Shown: one piece after another, positions 17,541-27,008 of the stretch
Layout: the number at the start of each line of letters is the position of its first letter
Position numbering within the stretch: the first letter of the stretch is position 1
Assembly (NCBI GenBank): GCA_963797475.1
Contig: CAWCPR010000001.1
Coordinates: 1,736,001-1,800,000 of the forward strand
DNA length: 64,000 nt
Reading direction: 5' to 3'
Origin: CAWCPR01 sp963797475
GTDB lineage: Bacteria; Chloroflexota; Anaerolineae; Anaerolineales; UBA4823
Notes under the pieces: model-generated
The model's database searches: none
Told to the model about the DNA's origin: nothing
What the model saw: only the letters and a program-made list of their open reading frames with translations
Translations under genes and position numbers: made by a program

Positions 17541-18416
17541 TCAGAATTCAATTTCGGCGATCTGGTCAAAATCCAGCTCCAGGCCGAGTGGGTCTACTCC
17601 AGGCTCCTGGCCTGCAGCCTCTTCTGTTGCCTGGCGGGTATCCCCTGCCCGCACACCGCGGTCGCACAGCGAACGGTAAACGCAAAACCGGCAGGCATCC
17701 AGGTTTTCAGTCAGGCTGAATGCATCAGACCCCAGCGCATCGATTTCTTCGACCAGCCCTTGCAGGTATTTTTCATCGGCCTGGTAACGCTCGCGGCTGT
17801 AGGCGATTCGTTCGGGTTTGGTCGGGAAGCCGGCAAACCAAAACATCATCATCACCTGCTCGGGCTGGAAGGGCTGGCCTCCGTTCAAGTGCGCGCCGGC
17901 GCGCACGAGCAAGTAAGGGTAAACGCGCGTTTGCAGCCTGCGTTCCAGCCAGAGGCGCTTTGGCCGGCGGCGGGAGGTCTTCCAATCATAAATTTGGGCC
18001 GAGCCATCCGGCTGCACGACCACCAGGTCGCATTTGGACACCAGGCTGTAGCCGCCGATCTGGGCGGAAAATGTCACTTCGGGGTAGAAGCGCCGCCCGA
18101 TTTGATTTAATCCAATCAATTTGGGGACAAACTCCTGGTAATTCGCCCACCAGTCCACCAGCTCGGCCGTCTCCCCTGCCCCCTCAACGGAAACTGCTGC
18201 GGACAGGCGCTCGACCGGGACGCCGATCAGGTGCTGTTGAACCATGCGATGAAAGCGCTCGCCGGCCCGCATGGTGCGTTCGTTCTCCAACGCCGGCTCC
18301 AACTCGAGCGCCGGCCAGGCCAGGCGCAGCAAATAGCGCAGCTCAAAGCGGCGCCGGCAGTCGACGAAGTCCTGCAAGCTGGACTGGCTGAAGTGAAAAT
18401 TAGCGGGCAAGGCCAT
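17541..18416 (-). CDS. PD-(D/E)XK nuclease, RecB/AddB C-domain type with Cys cluster
   Basis: 291 residues. The start ATG 18416 overlaps the helicase gene upstream by 17 bp. The nuclease core is visible as a His in the helix AGERFHRMVQQHL, an Asp in SKCDLVVV and the catalytic IYDWKTSRRRP (D-x-K), followed by LQTRVYPYLL. A cysteine near the N-terminus (DFVDCRRRF, Cys 20) and three near the C-terminus (ACRFCVYRSLCDRG) match the 4Fe-4S cluster pattern of AddB/Cas4-like nucleases. It should be a DNA end-processing nuclease acting with the adjacent UvrD helicase; the separation of nuclease and helicase into two genes is the notable point. Confidence 0.88.
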   Translation of the reverse strand: MALPANFHFSQSSLQDFVDCRRRFELRYLLRLAWPALELEPALENERTMRAGERFHRMVQQHLIGVPVERLSAAVSVEGAGETAELVDWWANYQEFVPKLIGLNQIGRRFYPEVTFSAQIGGYSLVSKCDLVVVQPDGSAQIYDWKTSRRRPKRLWLERRLQTRVYPYLLVRAGAHLNGGQPFQPEQVMMMFWFAGFPTKPERIAYSRERYQADEKYLQGLVEEIDALGSDAFSLTENLDACRFCVYRSLCDRGVRAGDTRQATEEAAGQEPGVDPLGLELDFDQIAEIEF

Positions 18417-20649
18417 CGTCTTGTTCCTCCCAATAACTGCGCAATTCAGCCAGCGGGGTGGCTGGCTGCAGCTCTCCCTGGCGGCCTGTATTCCAGGTGA
18501 CTACCAGCTCCTTGCGAGGGCGGGTGATGCCCACATAAAGCAGGCGCAGCCGTTCACGCACGTAGTCCAGGCGGGCCTTATGGCTGGCCCGGCCTTCATC
18601 ATACCAGTCGTATTCGCCGGCGCTAAAGACTTTTTCCAACTGCTCCATCGCTTCCGCCTCCAGGTTTAAGTCATCGCGGATAAACCACTTTTCGGCGATA
18701 AAGCGATCGTACTCATCGCTGGAGGGAAAGTCATAATTGTTGACCGACATCAGGTACACCCGGTCCCATTCCAGGCCCTTGGCTTTGTGGATCGTCGCGA
18801 CGACCACCTCTCCTGGATGCAGGTCCGGATCAAAACCCAGGTCGTCCTCGCTGAACCCCAGGAAACGACGCTCGTTGCGGGCGATGACCGACAGCTCTTC
18901 CGTCAGCTCGGGCAGGCGCCAGGTGGGGTGATCCTGGCTGGCGCGCCGCAGCAGCACCGCCAGCTTATGGCTGATGGCCAGCTCGGTTGGCTCGGACAGC
19001 AGGTCCTGGGAAAGGGTCAGCACGATCTGGTCGACCGGCAGCAGGACAGCCGCCTGCCAGCGCCGGATCAACTGGCGGAATTCCAGTAGCTGCTCGTATT
19101 GAGCTGGATCGCTTTCTTCCAGGCCGCTCTCCGCCAGCCAATCGCCCCCGGGCGCGGGCCACAAGAAATCCTCGACCCGGTCGATCTTGTGCAACATCTC
19201 GGAGACCCGCTCCAGGCGCGCCCTGGCCTGCTCGTCCTCCCGCTCGGCCCGCCGCCAGACTCGATAAACCGTCGCCAGCTTGCTTGCCGACTGCGGGTCC
19301 GACAGGTAGCGCAGCAGGTTCGCCAATACCCCGGCCGAGAAGCGCGTCGAGGCGCTGCTGCGCAGCAGGCTGTCCTCCACTTCGATTTTGCGCCGGCGCA
19401 GCTCATCGGCCAGCTCGAAACCGCGCGCATTGCGCGGCACCAACACCGCTACGGTCGCATCCTGGTTTTCCGGCAGCCAGCGGGCCAGCAAATCCGCCAC
19501 TACCCGGATTTCCTCCTGCGGAGTGAGTTTTTGGCTCGCCAAAAAGATTTTTTCTGGCTGGTCGGGCGGGTTGGGCTGAGGGTCGCCCGGCCCGGTCGGC
19601 CGGATGAACGGCGGGCCGGAGAGCGCATCCCGCACCGCTTCAACCGGGTGCTTGTCCTTCGTCCACTCGACCAGGTGGTTCGCCAGGCGAATAATGCTCG
19701 CCGTAGAGCGGCCCGATTCGGGGAGCTGCCGCTCCAGCACACCTTTCTCCTTCAGGAAGTTTCGCAAGAAACTGGGATCGGCCGTGGTGAAGGTTTCATA
19801 GATCGCCTGGTTGGGGTCGCCCACGCGCACCCAGTTGCCGGTCCCGGCGCTCAACAGGCGCAAAATCTCCTCCTGCAGACGGCTGGAGTCCTGGGCCTCA
19901 TCTTCGAGGATATAAGGCCAGCGGTAGCGCAGCCGGTCCAGGTAAGCCTCGTCCGAGCGCAGCGCCAGGAGCGCCAGGCGAATCAGATCGTCAAAATCCA
20001 CCCCGCCGCGGTAAGCCAGCGAGCGCTGGTAATCTGCGTACATTGCCAGGCCCATCTCCGCCAGGGGCAGCGGCACAGGGATTTGCTCCAGGCGAGCCTG
20101 TAAGAACTCCGGCGTCAATTGCAGGTCCTTGGCATAGCGGATGAAGCTAAGCGCTACGCCCTTGACCAGCTCGGGCAATTGTTCCCGGCGGACCCAATTA
20201 CTCTTACCTTCGTCCATCTCCGCATCCAGGTAATCATTCAGGGCGTAAGGGTTGGCTTGCAGCCAGGCGTTCGCCACGCCATCGCGCAAGGCATCCGCCT
20301 CGCGCTCGTCGACGATCTGGAAATTTTCGGGCAGGCCGACCAAAGCAGGTCGCTCACGAACGATATCATGAGCCAGGCCGTGCAGCGTGCGCACCCGGTA
20401 GCCCATAAAGGGCAGCAGGCGGCGCTCGCTGATGAACTTGCTCACCCGCTGGTAAAAATTATCCACAGCGGAATTTACCAGCGTCACCACCAGGATTTCC
20501 TGGTCGTCCGCCAGCTCGCCGCGGGCGATGATCTCGGCTGCCAGGAGAGAAAGCGTCCAGGTCTTGCCGCTGCCGGGCACAGCCGAGATGCCCATCTTGC
20601 CTCGGGTGTATTTCAAAATTTTTTTTTGAGTGGGGCGAAGGTTATTCAT
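18400..20649 (-). CDS. UvrD/Rep-family superfamily 1 DNA helicase (AddA-like)
   Basis: 749 residues. SF1A motifs: Walker A AVPGSGKTWTLS (residues 23-34), Walker B with the helicase box YILEDEAQDSSRLQ, motif III RVGDPNQAIYETF, motif V VATIHKAKGLEWDRVYL and motif VI LRLLYVGITRPRKELVV. The domain order fits UvrD/PcrA or the helicase part of AddA, without a C-terminal nuclease, which instead is the next gene. ATG 20649 lies 24 bp downstream of the reductase gene. Together with the AddB-like gene, the nuclease and recJ it suggests a double-strand-break end-resection module. Confidence 0.93.
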   Translation of the reverse strand: MNNLRPTQKKILKYTRGKMGISAVPGSGKTWTLSLLAAEIIARGELADDQEILVVTLVNSAVDNFYQRVSKFISERRLLPFMGYRVRTLHGLAHDIVRERPALVGLPENFQIVDEREADALRDGVANAWLQANPYALNDYLDAEMDEGKSNWVRREQLPELVKGVALSFIRYAKDLQLTPEFLQARLEQIPVPLPLAEMGLAMYADYQRSLAYRGGVDFDDLIRLALLALRSDEAYLDRLRYRWPYILEDEAQDSSRLQEEILRLLSAGTGNWVRVGDPNQAIYETFTTADPSFLRNFLKEKGVLERQLPESGRSTASIIRLANHLVEWTKDKHPVEAVRDALSGPPFIRPTGPGDPQPNPPDQPEKIFLASQKLTPQEEIRVVADLLARWLPENQDATVAVLVPRNARGFELADELRRRKIEVEDSLLRSSASTRFSAGVLANLLRYLSDPQSASKLATVYRVWRRAEREDEQARARLERVSEMLHKIDRVEDFLWPAPGGDWLAESGLEESDPAQYEQLLEFRQLIRRWQAAVLLPVDQIVLTLSQDLLSEPTELAISHKLAVLLRRASQDHPTWRLPELTEELSVIARNERRFLGFSEDDLGFDPDLHPGEVVVATIHKAKGLEWDRVYLMSVNNYDFPSSDEYDRFIAEKWFIRDDLNLEAEAMEQLEKVFSAGEYDWYDEGRASHKARLDYVRERLRLLYVGITRPRKELVVTWNTGRQGELQPATPLAELRSYWEEQDDGLAR

Positions 20650-20673
20650 CTGCGGGAATTTTCACCGTGGCGC

Positions 20674-21774
20674 TTAATTGGCCTGGATTTCCTCCAGGGG
20701 CAGCTCGTATTTGCGTTCCGGAATGGTGCCAAGCTTCTCCGGCCAACGGCCAGTCAGCGCCTGCACGATCTTGCCGACGTGCTCGTGGCAGTTCTCGATG
20801 AACAGCCGGTACCTTTTCTGTGTCCCGGCTGCAGCCGTTCCTGCCACATAAATGCCGGGCGCATTGGTTTCCATGGTGTCCGGGTTGAATTCGGGGGCGT
20901 GCTGTTCGCCAACCAGGTTTACCCCGGCGATCTCGAACAGGCGTGTATCGGCCACAAAGCCGGTGTTCAGCAGGACAAAATCCGCCGGCTGGACGATGCG
21001 GCGCAGACCGCCCGGCTCTCCATCAACAGCCTGCTCCAAAACGACCTCTCCCGGCAAAATCGCCGCCGGTTGGCTGCAGGGCAAAAAACCGATGTTGCCA
21101 AGCTCGATCTGGGTCTTTAAATCCGGCAGGATGTGGCTTTTGACGATGCTTTCATCAAACTCCGCCCGCCGGTAGCTGAGGGTGACCTGGCTGCCGCCGC
21201 GCCAGCAGCGCAGGGCCGCTTCTACAGCCGAGTTGCGCCCGCCGACGATCAGCAGCCGTTTGCGAAAATACTTATGCGGGTCTTCAAAATAGTGGCTGAC
21301 GTGCGGCAGGTCTTCGCCTGGGATGCCCAATAGGTTCGGCCGGTGCATATCGCCAATCGCCAGGACCACCTTCTCACAGGAATAGCATTTTTCACCGGTT
21401 TGGGGCCGGGTGTGGAGTAGAAAGCCGCTTTCTTGACGCTCGATAGACACGACCGGTTCGTAGGTATGGACCTGCAGGTCAAGCTGTTCGACGACGCCGC
21501 GCAGGTAGGCCAGGTATTCCTCGCCGGTCATGCGCTGCTGGGTCAGGGTCTGGGCGGGTATCCCGGCGATCTCGATGCGCTCCGTGGTGCTGAAGAAATA
21601 GGTGTTGCGAGGCCACCACGACATGGTGTAGCCGATCTGCCGGGCGTCAAAATGAAAATAATCTACGCCGGCGCGCTTCAGCGAAGCAGCCAGCTCCAAA
21701 CCGATTGGGCCGGCGCCAACGATGGCAACTTTGGCAGCAGGAATGTCAGGATCAGAGCTTGCAAACATCATCAT
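20674..21774 (-). CDS. YpdA-like FAD/NAD(P)-dependent disulfide reductase
   Basis: 366 residues. ATG 21774, directly after the stop of the AddB-like gene (21776), is preferred to a longer start inside that gene. FAD-binding GxGxxG is VAIVGAGPIGLELAASL, and the second nucleotide motif is LIVGGRNSAVEAALRC. The YpdA-type signature RNTYFFSTTERIEIAGIP is present, and the C-terminus has GIYVAGTAAAGTQ followed by ENCHEHVGKIV. YpdA proteins reduce low-molecular-weight thiol disulfides such as bacillithiol disulfide; related proteins act on thioredoxin-like partners. Its location inside a DNA repair cluster is odd but the spacing (a few bases) implies co-transcription. Confidence 0.82.
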   Translation of the reverse strand: MMMFASSDPDIPAAKVAIVGAGPIGLELAASLKRAGVDYFHFDARQIGYTMSWWPRNTYFFSTTERIEIAGIPAQTLTQQRMTGEEYLAYLRGVVEQLDLQVHTYEPVVSIERQESGFLLHTRPQTGEKCYSCEKVVLAIGDMHRPNLLGIPGEDLPHVSHYFEDPHKYFRKRLLIVGGRNSAVEAALRCWRGGSQVTLSYRRAEFDESIVKSHILPDLKTQIELGNIGFLPCSQPAAILPGEVVLEQAVDGEPGGLRRIVQPADFVLLNTGFVADTRLFEIAGVNLVGEQHAPEFNPDTMETNAPGIYVAGTAAAGTQKRYRLFIENCHEHVGKIVQALTGRWPEKLGTIPERKYELPLEEIQAN

Positions 21775-21775
21775 T

Positions 21776-23980
21776 CTAGATATTCTCCAGGTTTTCGCCG
21801 GATGCCTGGCGCAAAACATGTTGGAAGGCTTTCAGCAGCGGCCCGCGCTGTTCGTACCCCTGTTCGCTCAGCTCGCTCAATCCAAGATAAACCTTCCAAC
21901 GGCAGCGCCGCACCAGCCCGATCACCAGGCGATAAAGCGCGTCTCGGCTGGCTTCGACTTCGTCATAATCCGTCCAGGGCTTGTTTTGAGACCAGGAACG
22001 GCTGAGCACGTACGGGTGGGTCAGCGGCTGATAAAGGCGCTCCGACCAGCCCCGGCTGCCGACGTCCAGCCAGAACTGGTAATCTACTGGACGGTTGCTC
22101 ATCAAGAAAGTATAAGCGGGGGCGATCAATATGGCATCCTCCGGCTGGACCTGCCAGCTACGGATATACTGGGCCGCGATCACGCCATCCTGCACCATCT
22201 CCAGGTACTCCTGGCCGAGCGGCTTGGCCTCCGCCTCCAGCGCTTTGCCGGCCGCCCAGCGAAACTTCTGCACCGATTCGATCAAATTCGCGGCGACTTC
22301 CCCAGCGTTGAAGTTATTGTGAAAACCATATCCCGGCTGAGAGAGCACCTCTCCAAACAAGCGGCTCAAGAAATGGTCGAACTCCAGCGGAGCTTCCTGG
22401 CCGCGTTCGGCTAACCACTGGCGCATATTTTCGTAGCGCATGCCAAGCTGGTAAGTGATGCGCTCCTGCATTTCCGGGCGCAGCCGCTCAAATGCGCTCA
22501 ACACCGGCAGGCCCTCGCGCTGGCGGTAAACAATTTCAACCAGGAGCTGGGCGCGCACCAGGTCCAGGCCTTCAATGGCCTGAACCAGGGCGTAAGCCAC
22601 GTCGAACTTGGTCGGGTGGTATGCCGCACTGGAAGCCGCCAGCCATTCCGGATGGGACAGGGCCGCCAGGGTCAGCAAGCACTGTGTGACAGGCTCCTCG
22701 CGCAGCGAGCGTGAGGGGCGGTGCGAACGCGCCGGTACGCCCTGGCTTTCCAGGCGGGTCATCAAAGAGAAGCGCAGCGCATCCGAAAGGAAAGGCGCCA
22801 GCACGACAATCTCACTTGGAGGCACATTTTCTTTATGCACCAGAGAAGCGATTCTCTCGGCGACCCAATCCAACATCTGCGGATAATAGCGGCGATAGTC
22901 ATAGGTTAGCGCCCCGAAAGCAGCCCATTCATCTGGCTCTATGCCTGGCTCTACGCCCGGCCGTTCACGTAGAACGCGTCCGCTGCCAGCGGATTGCGCC
23001 GGTCCGCTTACCTTTTCCAACCCCAGCGCCAGGCTGGTTTCCAGGGCGAGTACGGATGGGCTGGCGACGAAAGACTTCGCGAAAAGACTGTGCTGCTCGC
23101 ACTGGTCTTTCAATGCATAAGCTGTTTGCGGGTCAGCGCCCAAGAAACTGCGGAAACCAGCCTGCTGGTCGAACACCAGCAGCGCAGATTCGAATTGCGG
23201 CAGCCACTCTCTCAAAAGATCGTGCGAAGCCGGATTATCCTCTTCGAGATTGTCTGCGATCAAGTGGCGGTAAGTCGCCAGCAAGTGCTCCCGGCAAAGC
23301 GCTGACGGCCACAAATGGTGCAGGAAGACCTCCACCTGCAAGGAAAAGTCCAGCAGATTGTGCGCCAGGCAGTACTCGCGGAAGCGGGTGGCGCAGGTTT
23401 GCACGTCCGTATAGACACGCAACTGTCCCGGCTCCCCGATCCAGGCGGATTTCAAGCGCTCGTCAATTTCAGTGTATGGGAAACCGACTACCGCGGCCTT
23501 GTTGAGGTTGTCGATGATCTGGCTGTAAAGGCGATTGCGCTCCAGGGTGACCGAATTGAACAGGCCTTCGTCCAACAACGGACGCACCAGGTGCGCCATG
23601 TAATATTGGGCGGTTTCCAGGGTCAAGAAGACCGGCGGCTGGTCGGGATGGGCGAAACCGGCCTGGCCGGCGACCACTGGCCAAAACAGGTCGACCATGC
23701 GCCGGGCCAGGCCGCCTACGGTCAGCAACGAGACCAACCCGCCGGAGGTCACGCCCGGGTATTGCAGCGCCCGGTAATACGGCTCTCCCAGCGTGCGCTG
23801 CGGAACCAACAGCAAGATCGCATCCCCGCGCACGCCTTGCGCCATCAATTGGAGCAGCCGCTCCACGGCCGCAGTCGTCTTGCCGCTGCCCGCCGGACCT
23901 TCTAAAAAGATGCGTGCGTCCAACGGCGCTTCGACGATGGCAATTTGTTCGGGGGATAAGTTAAAGAGATTCGTATCCAT
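21776..23980 (-). CDS. AddB-like UvrD/Rep-related helicase-nuclease subunit with degenerate Walker B
   Basis: 734 residues; ATG 23980 with TGGAAAG upstream is preferred over 24028. Walker A is FLEGPAGSGKTTAAVERLL (about residues 27-40) and LLLVPQRTL follows as motif Ia. Where active UvrD helicases have DExxD, this protein has LLVFDQQAGFRSFLGADPQ, so the catalytic acidic pair is changed. This fits AddB-type or 'inactivated helicase' partners known from cyanobacteria and Chloroflexi. No C-terminal Cys-cluster nuclease is seen in this gene. It is first in the repair cluster and is followed within a few bases by the YpdA-like gene. It is probably the structural partner of the separate helicase and nuclease. 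Confidence 0.75.
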   Translation of the reverse strand: MDTNLFNLSPEQIAIVEAPLDARIFLEGPAGSGKTTAAVERLLQLMAQGVRGDAILLLVPQRTLGEPYYRALQYPGVTSGGLVSLLTVGGLARRMVDLFWPVVAGQAGFAHPDQPPVFLTLETAQYYMAHLVRPLLDEGLFNSVTLERNRLYSQIIDNLNKAAVVGFPYTEIDERLKSAWIGEPGQLRVYTDVQTCATRFREYCLAHNLLDFSLQVEVFLHHLWPSALCREHLLATYRHLIADNLEEDNPASHDLLREWLPQFESALLVFDQQAGFRSFLGADPQTAYALKDQCEQHSLFAKSFVASPSVLALETSLALGLEKVSGPAQSAGSGRVLRERPGVEPGIEPDEWAAFGALTYDYRRYYPQMLDWVAERIASLVHKENVPPSEIVVLAPFLSDALRFSLMTRLESQGVPARSHRPSRSLREEPVTQCLLTLAALSHPEWLAASSAAYHPTKFDVAYALVQAIEGLDLVRAQLLVEIVYRQREGLPVLSAFERLRPEMQERITYQLGMRYENMRQWLAERGQEAPLEFDHFLSRLFGEVLSQPGYGFHNNFNAGEVAANLIESVQKFRWAAGKALEAEAKPLGQEYLEMVQDGVIAAQYIRSWQVQPEDAILIAPAYTFLMSNRPVDYQFWLDVGSRGWSERLYQPLTHPYVLSRSWSQNKPWTDYDEVEASRDALYRLVIGLVRRCRWKVYLGLSELSEQGYEQRGPLLKAFQHVLRQASGENLENI

Positions 23981-24195
23981 TAGCTTTCCAGGTTGCGAGA
24001 TAACCCCATGCTGAAATTGTATCATCAAGCTGGCCAGGAGAAAACGAAAGCAAATAGATTATTAAATCGACCAACTTTAGAACAATTGTACTATTAATTT
24101 TGTATTTTTGCTATGGTTTCTTCAGAAATCTTCAAAGAATTCTGTAAAGAGCTCCAGATTTGGGATACTGGCACAGCCTTATTGTGGGCATAACC

Positions 24196-26214
24196 CTACT
24201 CACTCCCCCGGCTCAACAAGGGCAGGAAAAGACCGCTGCCGTTCACGTATATGGACGCCTGCAGGCGCCAGACCGCGCTCAGACCATCATCAATCGCGAC
24301 CGAATTGGTGATGACCTGAAATTCAGACAGGTTATTGTCTACCACCACGTCGAAAGAGATCGTGACCGGCGCATTTGCGGCGAGGCTCCCCTGCCAGGAA
24401 ACCACCCCACCGGCTTCAGAAGCCATCCCCGACGAAGCAGACAGGTTACCCGCATAACTCACGCCAGAGGGCAGCGTATCGGTCAGGCTCACATTTTTCA
24501 GCGCCAGGCCGGAGTTGCGCAGCAAGATATTGTAAGTCAGGCGCTGGCCGGGGACTGCCAGGCTGCTGCTGGCCCATATCTTCGAGGAGGTCAAATTGGC
24601 GCGGGTCAAAGCGCCGCTGCGCTGGTAGCTGCCGCGCCCCGTGCCCCACAAGATGGCTGCATTGGATGTCCCGGGAAGATCGTAGGCGACCAGCCCGGAA
24701 TGGGCTGTGTTGACCACCACTTCCAGGTCCGGATCGCTATCGATATTCGCCAGGGTAGGCGCCGGCAGGCCGCCATTCCAATCCGGGCTGCCGTAAGCGG
24801 GCGGCAGCGGCGCCTCGTGAATCAGATCTCCAAGGTAGTTCAGGATCGTTAACATTCCGGTTTGCTTGCTGCTTTTCTGCGCCCAGGAAGTAAAGATCAC
24901 CTCCGCCTTGCCGTCGCCATCCAGATCGGCGACCACCGGCTCGGAGGCAAAGCGATAAAAGCCTTCCGCCGGCTTGTAGACGCTGTAGGGCCAGCTTCCG
25001 TGCTCTGTCTTGTCCAACCAGAAGGCATGAACGCGGCCATCGTAGGAGGGGTACAGGATTTCCATCTCGCCGTCGCCATCCAGGTCGGCGACGACCGGGT
25101 TGGGCTGTTCGTTCTCGATCACATTGTAATCTTCGCTCAACGGGGCGCCGGTATCCAGCGGTACAGTGCGCCAATCGTAGCCATCCTGGTTGAAGCGGCT
25201 GCGATCGGCGTTGAAAATGAAAACGCCGTTGTAGCGGCTGGGGTAGCCAGAGATGCAGTCGTACATGTTGCCAACCACAACAGCTTCCTGCACGCCGTCG
25301 CCGTTTACATCGGCGATATCGCTGGCCCCGGCGGCAAAGTTCGCCCGGTAGCGTTCGGCCCGGCTGTCCGAGGCGTCACAGGTACCCCAACCACGCAGCT
25401 CGATATCCAGGCTCTCCCACACGCCAACCTTGCCCCAGCCCTTACCCGCATACATCGGGTTGGCCGGTAACTGCACGCCGTCGGAATCGTAGGCGCAAAC
25501 ATAATGCACGTCCGAGGGGACAACCACCTCGCCGCTGCCATCGCCGTTCAGGTCGCCGAGGGCGGCGTTGTCATTGAACACGCCGTAGGCGTAACCGCTG
25601 TCATCGCTCAACTGCGGCCAACCTGGGCGCAGCGCGCCGTCCGGCTCGTAAATCCAGGTGTTGGTCTGGCTCGATACCGCCCCGGTGACAACGATCTCCA
25701 TTTTGCCATCGCCATCCAGGTCGGCGACGGACAGGCCGCGCAGCTCGCGATCCGTAGGACGCTGGGGCCAACCCGGCTCGAAATAGCCGGCCTGGTTGTA
25801 GACCGAAACGTACCCGCCGCTGTGGGCGGTAACGATCTCCAGGTCGCCGTTGCCATCGATATCGGCGACGACGATACCCGGCCACGTGCGCCCCACACTG
25901 CTGGCCCCCGGCTGGCTGCGATCGTGACCGGAAGGCATGCTCCATTTCAGCCCGCCTGTGCTGCCGTTCAGGACGAAAATCGTATAGGCTGAACCGATAA
26001 CCTCCGCAGCGCCATCACCATCCAGGTCGGCGACCGCCGGCGACGAATACCAGCCGGTCTCGCACCAGGAGCTGTAGCAGCCGCCGTTGGTCCATTTCAG
26101 CACCGGCGCGGCGATCGCCTGGCCGGCGGCCGGCGATGCAAGAGAAGAATGCGCCCAACGAGTGGGGGAGATTAGAACGAACAGCAGGATCGCCAGAGAA
26201 AATCCACGTTTCAT
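24196..26214 (-). CDS. Secreted FG-GAP/VCBS repeat protein with DUF11-type domain
   Basis: 672 residues; ATG 26214 begins a signal peptide (MKRGFSLAILLFVLISPTRW). The body has eight Ca-binding FG-GAP-type loops (DLDGDGAAEV, DIDGNGDLEI, DLDGDGKMEI, DLNGDGSGEV, DVNGDGVQEA, DLDGDGEMEI, DLDGDGKAEV, NIDSDPDLEV) spaced through residues 55-510, which form a beta-propeller like that of integrin alpha chains. The last 110 residues (AVPGQRLTYNILLRNSGLAL, TDTLPSGVSYAGNLSA) match the 'conserved repeat domain' of surface proteins (DUF11). It is therefore a surface or extracellular protein. No anchor motif is visible at the C-terminus. It is a single gene, downstream of the ABC exporter. Confidence 0.9.
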   Translation of the reverse strand: MKRGFSLAILLFVLISPTRWAHSSLASPAAGQAIAAPVLKWTNGGCYSSWCETGWYSSPAVADLDGDGAAEVIGSAYTIFVLNGSTGGLKWSMPSGHDRSQPGASSVGRTWPGIVVADIDGNGDLEIVTAHSGGYVSVYNQAGYFEPGWPQRPTDRELRGLSVADLDGDGKMEIVVTGAVSSQTNTWIYEPDGALRPGWPQLSDDSGYAYGVFNDNAALGDLNGDGSGEVVVPSDVHYVCAYDSDGVQLPANPMYAGKGWGKVGVWESLDIELRGWGTCDASDSRAERYRANFAAGASDIADVNGDGVQEAVVVGNMYDCISGYPSRYNGVFIFNADRSRFNQDGYDWRTVPLDTGAPLSEDYNVIENEQPNPVVADLDGDGEMEILYPSYDGRVHAFWLDKTEHGSWPYSVYKPAEGFYRFASEPVVADLDGDGKAEVIFTSWAQKSSKQTGMLTILNYLGDLIHEAPLPPAYGSPDWNGGLPAPTLANIDSDPDLEVVVNTAHSGLVAYDLPGTSNAAILWGTGRGSYQRSGALTRANLTSSKIWASSSLAVPGQRLTYNILLRNSGLALKNVSLTDTLPSGVSYAGNLSASSGMASEAGGVVSWQGSLAANAPVTISFDVVVDNNLSEFQVITNSVAIDDGLSAVWRLQASIYVNGSGLFLPLLSRGSE

Positions 26215-26286
26215 CAAAGTAGCCTCAGCCCGGTTGAAAAGGATATCTCCTTGACGGATAGCGACAGGCAATACGCCTGCACTCTG

Positions 26287-26961
26287 CTAAGATGCCGGCA
26301 GCGATTGGGTTTCGCGGCTGAACTGGGTCTGGTACAGGTGGGCGTACAACCCGCCTTGATCCAGAAGCTGTTGGTGGGTGCCGCGTTCGACGATCTGGCC
26401 GCGATCCATGACCAGGATCAAGTCTGCCGCCAGGATGGTGCTCAACCGGTGGGCGATCACGATACTGGTGCGGCCTGCCATCACCCGCTTGAGCGCCTCC
26501 TGGATGAGCGCTTCGGATTCGCTGTCCAGGTGGCTGGTCGCTTCATCAAGCACCAGGATGTGCGGGTCTTTCAAGATCACGCGCGCCAGGGCAATACGCT
26601 GCTTCTCGCCGCCGCTCAGCCGGTAACCGCGCTCGCCGACGATGGTGTCGTAGCCATTCGGCAGGCCGGCAACGAAATCGTGGATGTTGGCCGCCCGAGC
26701 GGCCGCTTCCAGCTCGGCCTGGGTGGCGTCCAGCCTGGCATACAGCAGATTGGTGCGAATGGTATCGTGGAAAAGGTGCGTCTCCTGGGTTACCATGCCG
26801 ATCTGCGCCGAAAGCGAGTCCAGGGTCACATCTCGCAGATCGTGCCCATCGATCAGGATTCGCCCGCTGGTCGGGTCATACAGGCGCGGGATCAGGTAGG
26901 TGAGCGTGGTTTTCCCCGCGCCGCTCGGCCCCACCAGCGCCACCAACTGCCCGGGCGCCAC
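26287..26961 (-). CDS. ABC exporter, nucleotide-binding C-terminal piece (frameshifted)
   Basis: This holds the ATPase half of the exporter that starts at 28265. Walker A is LVALVGPSGAGKTTLTYL, Q-loop IGMVTQETHLFHD, signature YRLSGGEKQRIALARVI, Walker B HILVLDEATSHLD and H-loop SIVIAHRLSTI. The coding frame extends upstream of 26961 to about 27022 (TVARSQAREHALIGVSFRV), where it meets the permease frame at the five-C run 27024-27028. One extra C there (G on the coding strand) would restore a continuous protein of roughly 650 residues. GTG/ATG starts inside are therefore probably not used. Confidence 0.88.
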   Translation of the reverse strand: MAPGQLVALVGPSGAGKTTLTYLIPRLYDPTSGRILIDGHDLRDVTLDSLSAQIGMVTQETHLFHDTIRTNLLYARLDATQAELEAAARAANIHDFVAGLPNGYDTIVGERGYRLSGGEKQRIALARVILKDPHILVLDEATSHLDSESEALIQEALKRVMAGRTSIVIAHRLSTILAADLILVMDRGQIVERGTHQQLLDQGGLYAHLYQTQFSRETQSLPAS

Positions 26962-27008
26962 GCGGAAAGAGACGCCAATTAATGCGTGTTCGCGCGCCTG
27001 GCTGCGGG

